Source: Oscillospiraceae bacterium
Lineage (GTDB): Bacteria > Bacillota > Clostridia > Oscillospirales > Ruminococcaceae
Length of the DNA: 38,546 nt
Assembly (NCBI GenBank): GCA_017829005.1
Contig: JAGAJF010000012.1
Location: 1 to 38,546 of the forward strand
Direction of reading: 5' to 3'
Shown: positions 22,311 through 28,837 of the stretch, piece by piece
Layout: each line of letters opens with the position of its first letter
Position numbering within the stretch: position 1 is the stretch's first letter
Made by a program: the position numbers and the translations under genes
Notes under the pieces: model-generated
What the model was told of the DNA's origin: nothing
What the model saw: the letters and a program-made list of their open reading frames with translations, nothing else
Databases searched by the model: none

Positions 22311-23011
22311 CTCACCCTTTCGCCGTTTCTTGCAAAGTCTCCCCGAAGGGCTGTTACATAGTAGAATATTACATTATAGACCACAGCCCCGATGGGAAGA
22401 ATTATTGCCGCGGGAGCAGGGAGAGCTATGGTTATCTCTGTATCAAGCACACCCGAAACCATCAGGCTCACAAGTAAAATTATCCAGGCAGGAATTATCA
22501 TTGCAAGTGCAATGAATTGGTTTTTCGGCTTGTAGTAATAAACATTGGGCACACCAATGGCAATGAGCGCAAAGCATAAGGAGAAAACCGATATCATTCC
22601 CCTGCATTCTCCGCCGTAATTAAGAATCACAGCCGCCGCAGCTTCGGCGGCTATTATTATAACCAAGGGAAGCCATACCCTGATATGGGACATTATGAGC
22701 TGTTTTCTTGTGGTGGGAAAAAGGCACGCCATATCATAGCAGCCCGACGAACCGCCGAACATATTTCGGTTGTTTGCCGCCCATTTCATTGTCTTTGGTA
22801 TGGCAGGCGTTGAGCCCGTTACGGGAAATACAGCCCCTGTCCACATCAGCACCAAAAAAAGTGAGATCAATCCGCAAAATGACAGCAGAGCGACGATATT
22901 ATCCCTGCTCCCGAATATCATATAAACGGGAAATAAAGCGGCAACAACAGGAGAAACGTACATCTGAAAAAGTGTATATCCCGTTGCAAGAGACTTTAAT
23001 GCCTTATGCAT
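22307..23011 (-). CDS. ABC transporter-associated membrane protein (third in operon)
   Basis: A 234-residue protein with about six hydrophobic segments, the last gene of the GntR-ABC operon. It has no strong motif, but the segment pattern and position match the permease-like subunits of YtrBCDEF-type exporters. The three membrane proteins of this operon share short pieces such as a FPTTRKQLI-type turn (compare FPGTRKTAV in the first and LPAGRETVV in the second), suggesting they arose by duplication. I choose the ATG at 23011, 11 nt after AAAGGA; the frame is open further to a TTG at 23029. It overlaps the end of the preceding gene by 8 nt. Confidence 0.78.
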   Translation of the reverse strand: MHKALKSLATGYTLFQMYVSPVVAALFPVYMIFGSRDNIVALLSFCGLISLFLVLMWTGAVFPVTGSTPAIPKTMKWAANNRNMFGGSSGCYDMACLFPTTRKQLIMSHIRVWLPLVIIIAAEAAAAVILNYGGECRGMISVFSLCFALIAIGVPNVYYYKPKNQFIALAMIIPAWIILLVSLMVSGVLDTEITIALPAPAAIILPIGAVVYNVIFYYVTALRGDFARNGERVS

Positions 23012-23774
23012 TTTCATCATTCCTTTCAATAAACTCGCCTGATATTGAGCGGTTTTTGCAGTCTGAGAGCAGTCTTTTGTGAAGCCTGCTCATAATTATC
23101 ATTGAGACGATACCGAGAATAATGCAGAGTATGCCGCATATCACCGAGGGAACAGGATCTGAAGCGGCAGAGGCGATCAGCAGTTTATCAAACACGTTGT
23201 CAAACAGAAAAAATACCCATACAAGAATGCAGGAAAAAGTATATATATTCTGCCTTAACCGTAATGTTTTTTCGGGTGCGCCGCTTCTGAGCAGATCTGC
23301 CATTTTCAGTACGAAATAGAACAGTGCCAGATATGTCATAAAGACCGATGCCGAAAAGATAAATGCGGCAGGCTTTATTATAAGCACCATTCCGAAAAGC
23401 GCCGCCGAAAGGAATATCATACCGCTTAACGCTCTGTCAATTCCGATATATGACCTCACAACCGTCTCACGTCCGGCGGGAAGCTGATACAGTGCGGTTC
23501 TGCCACGCATATCCGAAAGGGTCAGACCTTTTTTCGGCTTCTGCGTCCCCTCAAATACGGGGTGACTTTCGCTTAAAGTCATCTGAGCAATTGTGTACAT
23601 CATAAGCAGAAACATAATAAAATATGCATATGAAAAAGAAGCTCCGTCAAAGAAAAATGCAACAGACGGAAAAATTGAAAACAGGACAACCATTACAATT
23701 GACATCACATAAAGCACATTTACCGAGCTGTTTGTAAATGCCCTTGCGGCTTTCCTGTACTGTGAAACTGTCAT
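23004..23774 (-). CDS. ABC transporter-associated membrane protein (second in operon)
   Basis: A 256-residue membrane protein with about six hydrophobic segments (SVNVLYVMSIVMVVLFSIFP near the start). It resembles its two neighbours in layout and in the short motif GRTALYQLPAGRETVV. The ATG at 23774 overlaps the previous stop codon (ATGA) and has GGAGAGG upstream; the longer open frame from 23834 is not needed. It presumably forms part of the membrane channel served by the ATPase at 24520-25389. Confidence 0.8.
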   Translation of the reverse strand: MTVSQYRKAARAFTNSSVNVLYVMSIVMVVLFSIFPSVAFFFDGASFSYAYFIMFLLMMYTIAQMTLSESHPVFEGTQKPKKGLTLSDMRGRTALYQLPAGRETVVRSYIGIDRALSGMIFLSAALFGMVLIIKPAAFIFSASVFMTYLALFYFVLKMADLLRSGAPEKTLRLRQNIYTFSCILVWVFFLFDNVFDKLLIASAASDPVPSVICGILCIILGIVSMIIMSRLHKRLLSDCKNRSISGEFIERNDENA

Positions 23775-24505
23775 AATTTTTCCTCTCCTATCTTCTCGCC
23801 GTTTCGGGCGGTATTTTCTGCGTCTCTGAGACATTTGAAATAGCAGATAAGGCTTACCGCAAGAGTAACGAAGGCGTTAAAAAGCATAATTACGCCTGCA
23901 CCCATGGGCTTATCATCGGGAATATCACGGTTTATCTGTGTCAGAGCGGCAAAGGAAAAGCACAATATCATCGTACCCGTGCTGCGCCTTGCGCCGCTGC
24001 TGCCGAGACCCTTTCTTACTGCAATGGCAATGTAATTTATGCAGTATGCGGACACAATAAAAATATCCGAAAGTATAAGCGGCGTGGAATGGATAGATTC
24101 CTTGCAATTAAAAAGCATTATCCCCTGAATAACAAGTCCTGCCGTAAGTATGAGCGAAACCGCAAGCCGCTTGTTCTGATATGCCTTCACCGCTGTTTTT
24201 CTTGTTCCCGGAAATACGGCTGCCCCCATGATTATCTTACGGTTATTTGCCAGAGACAGATCCTGACCGTCTCTGCTCTTTCTTTGAGAAACGGGATATG
24301 CAGGGTCAAGCTCAATATGATAATAGTCCCACATATAGAAAGTCACTGCAAAAAGCGCCCAGAACACCGTAAGAATATTATAATTTACAAATGCAAAGGG
24401 AACGGGTGCCACAAGCCACAGCCCCATTACAGCGATAAGCGCATTATCCCAGAAGCGAAAGCCGTTTAATGTCTCTACAGACTTACCAAATTGCTTTGCT
24501 GTCAT
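23771..24505 (-). CDS. ABC transporter-associated membrane protein (first in operon)
   Basis: A 244-residue membrane protein with about six hydrophobic segments, lying 14 nt after the ATPase gene. It contains the shared NRKIIMGAAVFPGTRKTAV segment also seen in diverged form in the next two genes. Together with the ATPase and GntR regulator it forms a YtrA-like system; such systems respond to cell-wall-active antibiotics or related stress in Bacillus. The substrate here is unknown. Confidence 0.8.
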   Translation of the reverse strand: MTAKQFGKSVETLNGFRFWDNALIAVMGLWLVAPVPFAFVNYNILTVFWALFAVTFYMWDYYHIELDPAYPVSQRKSRDGQDLSLANNRKIIMGAAVFPGTRKTAVKAYQNKRLAVSLILTAGLVIQGIMLFNCKESIHSTPLILSDIFIVSAYCINYIAIAVRKGLGSSGARRSTGTMILCFSFAALTQINRDIPDDKPMGAGVIMLFNAFVTLAVSLICYFKCLRDAENTARNGEKIGEEKL

Positions 24506-24519
24506 AAGTAAGACCCCTT

Positions 24520-25389
24520 TCAGCCGTTTCTCCTGTTTTCCCTGTTCTGCAGAATGGTGTGGACAAGGATATCCTCAAAATTGGGAGTGCGGACGGTAAC
24601 GTTTTTAAACATCTCTGCATTTTTCCGAAGCACCAGCGCTTCAAAGCCGATATCCGTAGTCTTTGCGCCGATGAGAACAGCAGGGAGCATTTCACGCTTA
24701 TCTCCCGAAACCACCGCATATTTTTCCTGTGCCTCGTCAGCGGACAATACTTCGTAAATGTGCCCGTCTATCATAAGGGCAATGTAGTCCGCCACCTTGT
24801 CAAGGTCTCCCGTAATGTGGGTGGAAAAGAGAACCGAGCGCTCCCCGTCCGACACAAATTCACGAAGGATATCAAGCATTTCAATTCTCGCCGCAGGGTC
24901 AAGACCCGCCGTCGGCTCGTCAAGGATAAGAAGCTCTGGGCTGTGAGCAAGTGCAAGGGCAAGCATTACCTTGGTTTTCATACCCTTTGAAAGCTCGCCG
25001 CATTTTTTCTTCACGTCTATCTGCCACATATCCATATATTTCATAAAAATGCTGTCGTCCCAGTTGTCAAATGCATAGGAAAAAGCCTTTGCGGTCTTTG
25101 CCACCGTTGTGTTAATGTAAAGAAAATCCTCGTCTGCAACGAAGCCCAGCTTGTTTTTGAACTCCGGTTCGTTTTTAACGTTGTCAAGACCCTCAAAGGC
25201 TGTTATGCTGCCGCTTGATCTGCCGTAGATATTCATAATAAGCCTTATAAGAGTGGTCTTGCCTGCGCCGTTTTCTCCTATAAGACCCATTATTATGCCC
25301 TTTGGCAGGGATAAATTTATATCGTGCATTGAAAATTTACTGTCCGCAAATTTTTTGCAAAGTCCCTTTATTTCAAGAATATTTTCCAT
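24520..25389 (-). CDS. ABC transporter ATP-binding protein (YtrB-like)
   Basis: A 289-residue ATPase with an intact Walker A (GLIGENGAGKTTLIRLI, about residue 35), Q-loop region (KLGFVADEDFLY), signature ELSKGMKTKVMLALALA near 140 and Walker B LLILDEPTAGLDP near 157, then the switch His in FSTHITGDLD. The C-terminal ~80 residues form the regulatory extension usual in this group. It would energise export or mechanical work by the three membrane proteins downstream. The start is 4 nt after the GntR stop codon, so the two are translationally coupled. Cytosolic face of the membrane. Confidence 0.93.
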   Translation of the reverse strand: MENILEIKGLCKKFADSKFSMHDINLSLPKGIIMGLIGENGAGKTTLIRLIMNIYGRSSGSITAFEGLDNVKNEPEFKNKLGFVADEDFLYINTTVAKTAKAFSYAFDNWDDSIFMKYMDMWQIDVKKKCGELSKGMKTKVMLALALAHSPELLILDEPTAGLDPAARIEMLDILREFVSDGERSVLFSTHITGDLDKVADYIALMIDGHIYEVLSADEAQEKYAVVSGDKREMLPAVLIGAKTTDIGFEALVLRKNAEMFKNVTVRTPNFEDILVHTILQNRENRRNG

Positions 25390-25393
25390 AAAA

Positions 25394-25768
25394 TTACTTC
25401 CCTTCGGTTATGTTTTTTATTGCGCCGATAAGCTCTTCGGGAGTTATGCCCTCGGAGAGCATTTTGTCCGCATACTGTGAAAATTCCGCAAGCCGCCTTT
25501 GCTTGTACTGCTCCATAACTGCGCTTTTGTCGGGGGCTCTCACAAAGGTGCCCTTGCCCGGGGAGGTGTAGATGATGCCCTCGTGCTCAAGGTCGGAATA
25601 TGCACGCTTTACGGTTATTGCGCTGACGGAGAGCTGCGCCGCAAGCTGCCTTACGCTTGGCAGAAGCTCATTATTTTTTAGCTCGCCGCTCATGACCGCC
25701 TGCCTGATATTTTCCTTTATCTGCTCATACATTGGCTTGTCGGCAGTTGGATTTAAAACGATTTTGAT
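25394..25768 (-). CDS. GntR-family regulator, YtrA subfamily, with an unusual start codon
   Basis: A ~124-residue repressor: winged HTH of the GntR type (DKPMYEQIKENIRQAVMSGE, LLPSVRQLAAQLSVSAITVK, YTSPGKGTFV) followed by the short C-terminal helices of the YtrA subfamily. It would repress its own operon through the palindrome at 25786-25825. No ATG, GTG or TTG is well placed. AAGGAG is 8 nt before an in-frame ATC at 25768, where relatives have ATG-Lys-Ile. The GTG at 25825 would lie upstream of the predicted transcription start, and the ATG closer to the Shine-Dalgarno (25776) is out of frame and stops after seven codons. Either AUC is used, or a point mutation or sequence error has removed the ATG. 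Confidence 0.85.
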   Translation of the reverse strand: MKIVLNPTADKPMYEQIKENIRQAVMSGELKNNELLPSVRQLAAQLSVSAITVKRAYSDLEHEGIIYTSPGKGTFVRAPDKSAVMEQYKQRRLAEFSQYADKMLSEGITPEELIGAIKNITEGK

Positions 25769-25785
25769 GTTATCATCTCCTTGCT

Positions 25786-25825
25786 GTGATATACTGTGTA
25801 TATCAGTATATACACAGTATATCAC
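25786..25825. promoter_or_regulatory. Perfect 17-bp palindrome, likely GntR operator
   Basis: GTGATATACTGTGTATA (25786-25802) and its exact reverse complement (25809-25825) flank a 6-bp centre. One arm contains the -10 element and the other lies in the 5' leader. YtrA-type regulators bind palindromes of this sort upstream of their own operons. Confidence 0.85.
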
Positions 25826-25844
25826 AGTGTATTTATATTGTCAA
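25816..25844 (-). promoter_or_regulatory. Sigma-A promoter of the GntR-ABC operon
   Basis: Minus strand: TTGACA (25839-25844), 17-bp spacer, TATACT (25816-25821). The -10 falls inside the palindromic operator, so bound repressor would block RNA polymerase. Confidence 0.92.
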
Positions 25845-25910
25845 GAGTTAAAAAAAAAAAAATTGAGCCGCCGTATCGGGAATTTCATTCCTCTTCTACC
25901 ATTTTGGCAT

Positions 25911-25940
25911 AAAAACAGCGCACCCCTTTCTGGTGTACGC
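25911..25940 (-). terminator. Second of two tandem terminators behind the two-gene cassette
   Basis: Minus strand: GCG-(TA bulge)-CACC pairs with GGTG-CGC around a 7-nt loop, then TG and five T. It follows the stronger terminator at 25943-25973. Confidence 0.55.
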
Positions 25941-25942
25941 AT

Positions 25943-25973
25943 AAAAAAACCGCCTTGACAAGCAGGGCGGTTT
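25943..25973 (-). terminator. Intrinsic terminator of the two-gene cassette
   Basis: AAACCGCC/GGCGGTTT makes a perfect 8-bp stem; seven T follow on the minus strand. It lies 15 nt after the stop codon of the 77-residue gene. Confidence 0.9.
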
Positions 25974-25987
25974 ATATTAAGCTAATA

Positions 25988-26221
25988 TTATGCTATAGAA
26001 AGTTCAGTGCCTTTTTGCAGCTGGCAGGAATTAACCATAACAGTGGTGCTTTTATTTATGTCGGCAGGGTTTTCGTGCCTTGTCATAGCAACGGAAACAA
26101 CGGTAATTGCATTACCACTGCTATCAATAAGTTTGCTTCCATTTTTTAAATCATCGCATGAACCCTCCAAAGTAACCGAGAGCATATTTCCAATTGGAAA
26201 CACATCTAACACTTTTAACAT
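25988..26221 (-). CDS. Small beta-barrel protein resembling EF-Tu domain 2, function unknown
   Basis: A 77-residue protein whose pattern (VLDVFPIGNMLSVTLEGSCD, a KNGSKLIDSSGNAI strand pair, AMTRHENPADI and LQKGTELSI at the end) resembles domain 2 of EF-Tu-like translation factors, where a DVF-x-I start and a final ...kG..l strand enclose a small barrel. There is no GTPase domain. GGAGGTG is 7 nt before the ATG at 26221, and the upstream gene stops 2 nt earlier, so the pair is coupled. The DNA is clearly more AT-rich than the surrounding genes. Within the cassette it could be an immunity or antitoxin partner of the upstream protein; this is inference only. Confidence 0.7.
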   Translation of the reverse strand: MLKVLDVFPIGNMLSVTLEGSCDDLKNGSKLIDSSGNAITVVSVAMTRHENPADINKSTTVMVNSCQLQKGTELSIA

Positions 26222-26223
26222 AA

Positions 26224-26652
26224 TCAAACACCTCCGTCAATATAGTAATCATTTAATTCCTTTTCATACGCTTCCAATGCTTGCTTTGTCTGAACAATTT
26301 CAGCTTCGGTCAACTTGTATGCTTTGGAATATTTAATTAGTTTTTTCTGTGCAGCTATTTCACATTTTAATCTGCTTTCATAGTTTCCGTCATTTTCGCC
26401 AATGCGGTATTGAGTGGCATGAATAAGTTCTTCAAATACACTGGCTCTTGACGGTTTTTGTTTAAGCAAAATCGTTTTGCTGTCATATGTAATAGCTTCA
26501 GCGTGTTTTGACTTCAAATATTCATCTGTTGCATCGTTCATTTGAATAATTCCGCCTTTGGTTTTGAAAGACCTAACAATGCGTTGTAACTGACTTTTGG
26601 GCATAGGCTCTATATATGTGTTGGGCTTTTCCTTGCGTGTTAACGCATTCAT
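26224..26652 (-). CDS. Protein with FEELIHATQ motif, possible toxin or phage-derived domain
   Basis: A ~142-residue soluble protein. Visible features are PKSQLQRIVRSFKTKGGIIQ, DEYLKSKHAEAITYD, the motif SVFEELIHATQYRIGEN near residue 80, and C-terminal helices rich in Lys/Glu. EELIHATQ recalls the helix of minimal zinc metallopeptidases, though the classic HExxH is not present; similar sequences occur at the ends of phage head-morphogenesis or toxin proteins, as far as I recall. I place the start at the ATG at 26652, behind GGGGAG and after the promoter at 26675-26702. The frame stays open upstream to about 26805, so this may descend from a longer protein. It is coupled to the 77-residue gene. 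Confidence 0.68.
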   Translation of the reverse strand: MNALTRKEKPNTYIEPMPKSQLQRIVRSFKTKGGIIQMNDATDEYLKSKHAEAITYDSKTILLKQKPSRASVFEELIHATQYRIGENDGNYESRLKCEIAAQKKLIKYSKAYKLTEAEIVQTKQALEAYEKELNDYYIDGGV

Positions 26653-26674
26653 TGGTAATTCACTCCCCATTTTT

Positions 26675-26702
26675 ATTATACCACTTTCACCGGAATTGTC
26701 AA
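26675..26702 (-). promoter_or_regulatory. Promoter of the two-gene cassette
   Basis: Minus strand: TTGACA (26697-26702), 16-bp spacer, TATAAT (26675-26680). It lies inside the longer open frame and shows that the cassette is transcribed on its own. Confidence 0.8.
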
Positions 26703-26767
26703 GCGGTTTTCTGTTTTTCCTCTCCGCCCAAACCTTAGCAGACTTACTCCTATCATACCCATAAACC

Positions 26768-26883
26768 TGAGTCGCCACGTTTTGAGCAAGCAGTCCCGCA
26801 CAGCCTTAGAGAATAAATTGTAATTCTCCCGCTGTCACCGCATAAGCACAGATTTTTCGGTAAACCAACCGTACAGCGACTCA
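26768..26883 (-). other. Structured stretch with long-range inverted repeat behind the ABC-F gene
   Basis: TGAGTCGC (26768-26775) and GCGACTCA (26876-26883) form an 8-bp closing stem around 100 nt that contains a GAGAAT/ATTCTC hairpin (26809-26828) extended by ACAGC/GCTGT, and a CGGT/ACCG hairpin (26858-26871). It starts 12 nt after the ABC-F stop. No U-tract follows, so it does not look like a simple terminator. This covers most of the gene-free region 26703-26894. Confidence 0.35.
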
Positions 26884-26894
26884 ATATAATCATA

Positions 26895-28388
26895 TTAAAG
26901 ATATATTTCCTCCGCTCCCACATTTCGTCTGAACATTTCATCGTGCTCGGCAAAAATAAGGGTGGGTCGGCAGCTTTTTATTAGCTCCTCTATCTGAGTT
27001 CGGGAAATAACATCAATGAAATTCAGCGGCTCGTCCCATACGTATAAATGCGCCCTTGAAGCAAGACTTGCAGCAAGAAGCGCTTTCTTCCGCTGTCCTG
27101 CACTCATATCCTCGAGACGCTTTGAAAACTGCTGCCTGCCGAAATCAAGCTTTCTGAGAATTGTGAGAAACATGGTAAAGTCTACCGAAACCCTGTCTGC
27201 ATATTCCGAAAGTGTGCCTTTCAGATGATCGGCACTCTGGGGCGCATAGGAAATTATGATACCCGAGGGAAGAATAAGCTTACCCGAAAAAGTAATGCCC
27301 TCCCTTTCTCCGCAGATGTATTTGAGGAAAGTGGATTTTCCGCAGCCGTTTTTTCCGCAGAGGGCTACAGCCTCCCCTTGTCTAAGAGTAAATGACATAT
27401 TTTCAAAAAGCTGTCTTTCCCCGTAGGCAAGCCCGAAGCCTTCTGCGCCGAGAATTACATTGCTATGAAATTTAAGGGGCGAAACGCATATGGTGTCTGC
27501 CTTTTCGATCTCTTTTAAAAGCTTTGACTTCTCCTCCGCCGCTTTAAGGCTCCTGTCCTCAAAGGCTTTCGCTCTTGCCATTGCCTTTTTGGATTTTGCT
27601 CCCTCGTATGCACGCCTTGTAAGGGATTTTTCGGTTTTGGTGGGGTCAAAGCCTATCTTTTTCCGCTCGGAGCGGTCTGCCCATTCGGCACTGCGCCTTG
27701 CCGCATCGGTGAGCCTGCCAATTTCCTTTCGCAGTCTCCTGTTTTCCTCAAGCTCTCTGCTGTCGGCAAGCTCCTTTTCACGCTGCCACACGCTGTAATT
27801 CCCTTTGGTAACGGAAATGCTGTTACGGTTAATGCTCATAATATGATCGGTGCAGCGGTCAAGGAGCGCTCTGTCGTGGGAAACAAGGATAAATCCGCTT
27901 TTCGAGGATAAATAATCTCCCACCGCTTCTCTGGTATCTGCGTCAAGATTATCCGTAGGCTCGTCAATGAGCAGGAAACGGTTTTCCGCAAGGAACATTG
28001 CCCCCAGCAGCAGCTTTGTCCGCTCTCCTCCCGAAAGGGTGTTAAACGGTCTTTCGGTAATGCTCCCGTCAAGCCCCAGCTGTGACAGCTCGCAGTCTAT
28101 CTCCCAATCCTCTCGGCTCTCGCATATGCTTCGGATAATTTCCAGAGCAGGCAGGCTCTCGTCCTCGGGACGGTAGGGAAAGCGGTAGAAATCCACCGAA
28201 GCGGTGATCTTTCCCCGATACTCAAGCTCACCCGTAAGCAGTCTGAGAAAGGTGGTCTTTCCCCTGCCGTTTCGCCCCGTAAGCCCAAGTCTCCAGGACG
28301 TATCAAGCTGTAAATTCACATTTTCAAAAATATTCTCCTCAGCCCCGTCATAACCGAAGCTGAGACCGTTTATAGAAATAACTGACAT
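26895..28388 (-). CDS. ABC-F ATPase, antibiotic-resistance type (Lsa/Vga-like ribosome protection)
   Basis: A 497-residue tandem ATPase with no membrane segments. Domain 1 has Walker A GLTGRNGRGKTTFLRLL, signature LSGGERTKLLLGA and Walker B FLLIDEPTDNLD. A basic, helical interdomain linker follows (about residues 190-290), then domain 2 with GKNGCGKSTFLKYICG, MSAGQRKKALLAASLA and LYVWDEPLNFIDV. The RNGRGKTT box, the WDEPLNFID end and the length match Lsa/Vga-group proteins, which bind the ribosomal E site and displace lincosamides, streptogramins A and pleuromutilins. Activity of this one is inferred. Start at 28388 has GGGGGAG 6 nt upstream; the longer frame from 28466 runs through the terminator hairpin of the leader. 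Confidence 0.93.
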   Translation of the reverse strand: MSVISINGLSFGYDGAEENIFENVNLQLDTSWRLGLTGRNGRGKTTFLRLLTGELEYRGKITASVDFYRFPYRPEDESLPALEIIRSICESREDWEIDCELSQLGLDGSITERPFNTLSGGERTKLLLGAMFLAENRFLLIDEPTDNLDADTREAVGDYLSSKSGFILVSHDRALLDRCTDHIMSINRNSISVTKGNYSVWQREKELADSRELEENRRLRKEIGRLTDAARRSAEWADRSERKKIGFDPTKTEKSLTRRAYEGAKSKKAMARAKAFEDRSLKAAEEKSKLLKEIEKADTICVSPLKFHSNVILGAEGFGLAYGERQLFENMSFTLRQGEAVALCGKNGCGKSTFLKYICGEREGITFSGKLILPSGIIISYAPQSADHLKGTLSEYADRVSVDFTMFLTILRKLDFGRQQFSKRLEDMSAGQRKKALLAASLASRAHLYVWDEPLNFIDVISRTQIEELIKSCRPTLIFAEHDEMFRRNVGAEEIYL

Positions 28389-28512
28389 AAACATCTCCCC
28401 CTTCATCGCCGTACAAACGCAAAAAGGCAGCCTCGGGAATTGCCCAAAGCTGCCTTGACCGTTCATATACCGAAAATTCGGGAATTATTTCAGATGTTGA
28501 CAAAATGCGCAT
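28348..28512 (-). CDS. Possible second leader ORF (54 codons) overlapping the ABC-F start
   Basis: An ATG at 28512 with AAGGTGA about 6 nt upstream opens a 54-codon frame (MRILSTSEIIPEFSVYERSR...) that crosses the whole terminator hairpin and ends inside the ABC-F gene. Ribosomes on it would melt the terminator. It could equally be a chance frame; no homology is recognised. Confidence 0.3.
   Translation of the reverse strand: MRILSTSEIIPEFSVYERSRQLWAIPEAAFLRLYGDEGGDVYVSYFYKRSQLRL
28421..28456 (-). terminator. Strong leader terminator (attenuator) before the ABC-F gene
   Basis: Minus strand: AAGGCAGCTTTGGG pairs with CCCGAGGCTGCCTT as a 14-bp stem including U-G pairs, loop CAATT, followed by three more T and GCG. 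It stands 33 nt before the ABC-F start codon, so transcription must read past it to express the gene. Confidence 0.85.
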
Positions 28513-28600
28513 AAAAGTTCACCTTGCCATATGTCTGAAAAATACGGACACAGACAGTAAAGAAGCTTTAATTCCCGAAAAAAATTGTACGGCAAACACA

Positions 28601-28616
28601 CCGCATAAAAATGCGG
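28601..28616 (-). other. Small hairpin in the ABC-F leader
   Basis: CCGCAT/ATGCGG, 6 bp with a TTTT loop, lies 35 nt after the uORF stop on the minus strand. It may pause RNA polymerase while the uORF is translated. Confidence 0.6.
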
Positions 28617-28651
28617 CTCAAAAATGTATGCATTACAAAAATTATCGGAAA

Positions 28652-28663
28652 TTATTTGCGCAT
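28652..28663 (-). CDS. Three-codon leader peptide (Met-Arg-Lys) of the ABC-F gene
   Basis: AAGGAG (28671-28676) lies exactly 7 nt before ATG CGC AAA TAA, about 25 nt after the predicted transcription start. The spacing is better than for most full genes in the window, which argues it is translated. Very short uORFs of this kind act as antibiotic sensors before ABC-F resistance genes: a stalled ribosome changes downstream folding. The peptide itself probably has no other role. Function is inferred. Confidence 0.65.
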   Translation of the reverse strand: MRK

Positions 28664-28694
28664 CTTAACACTCCTTATCCGTTTTGATGATGTC

Positions 28695-28723
28695 ATTATA
28701 GCACAGCAAATTTAATTTGTCAA
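28695..28723 (-). promoter_or_regulatory. Consensus promoter of the ABC-F gene
   Basis: Minus strand: TTGACA (28718-28723), 17-bp spacer ending TGTGC, TATAAT (28695-28700). A perfect consensus 300 bp from the gene fits regulation by premature termination and not by weak initiation. The adjoining 28724-28837 shows no gene or clear signal. Confidence 0.92.
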
Positions 28724-28837
28724 GCAATTTTTCATATTGTATGTGTCAAGTAAAGGTAAAGTGAGAAATATGAATTATGTTGTGTTTATTTCACAGTGTC
28801 TTTTCTGTTGTTAGTCACTGTTTGCATTATCGGTGAC

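Larger units (their letters stand above)
28389..28688 (-). promoter_or_regulatory. ABC-F leader RNA with mutually exclusive helices
   Basis: The ~300-nt leader holds a 3-codon uORF (28652-28663), a CCGCAT/ATGCGG hairpin (28601-28616), and a segment at 28566-28593 that can pair with the terminator region: GCCGTACAA (28585-28593) with TTGTACGGC (28408-28416), and TCGGGAATT-AAAGCT with AGCTTT..AATTCCCGA (28433-28454). A second AATTCCCGA (28478-28486) competes for the same partner. The long-range pairing overlaps the 5' arm and loop of the terminator, so it would act as an antiterminator. ARE ABC-F genes such as Listeria lmo0919/vgaL and Bacillus vmlR are known to be controlled by antibiotic-responsive attenuation. 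Confidence 0.7.

Noticed and set aside
25769-25825. GTG at 25825 as the GntR start
   Set aside because: It lies within the operator, upstream of the predicted transcription start, with no ribosome binding site.
28389-28466. Longer N-terminus for the ABC-F protein from 28466
   Set aside because: It would read through the leader terminator hairpin; family members begin at the MSVIS-like start and GGGGGAG is spaced for 28388.
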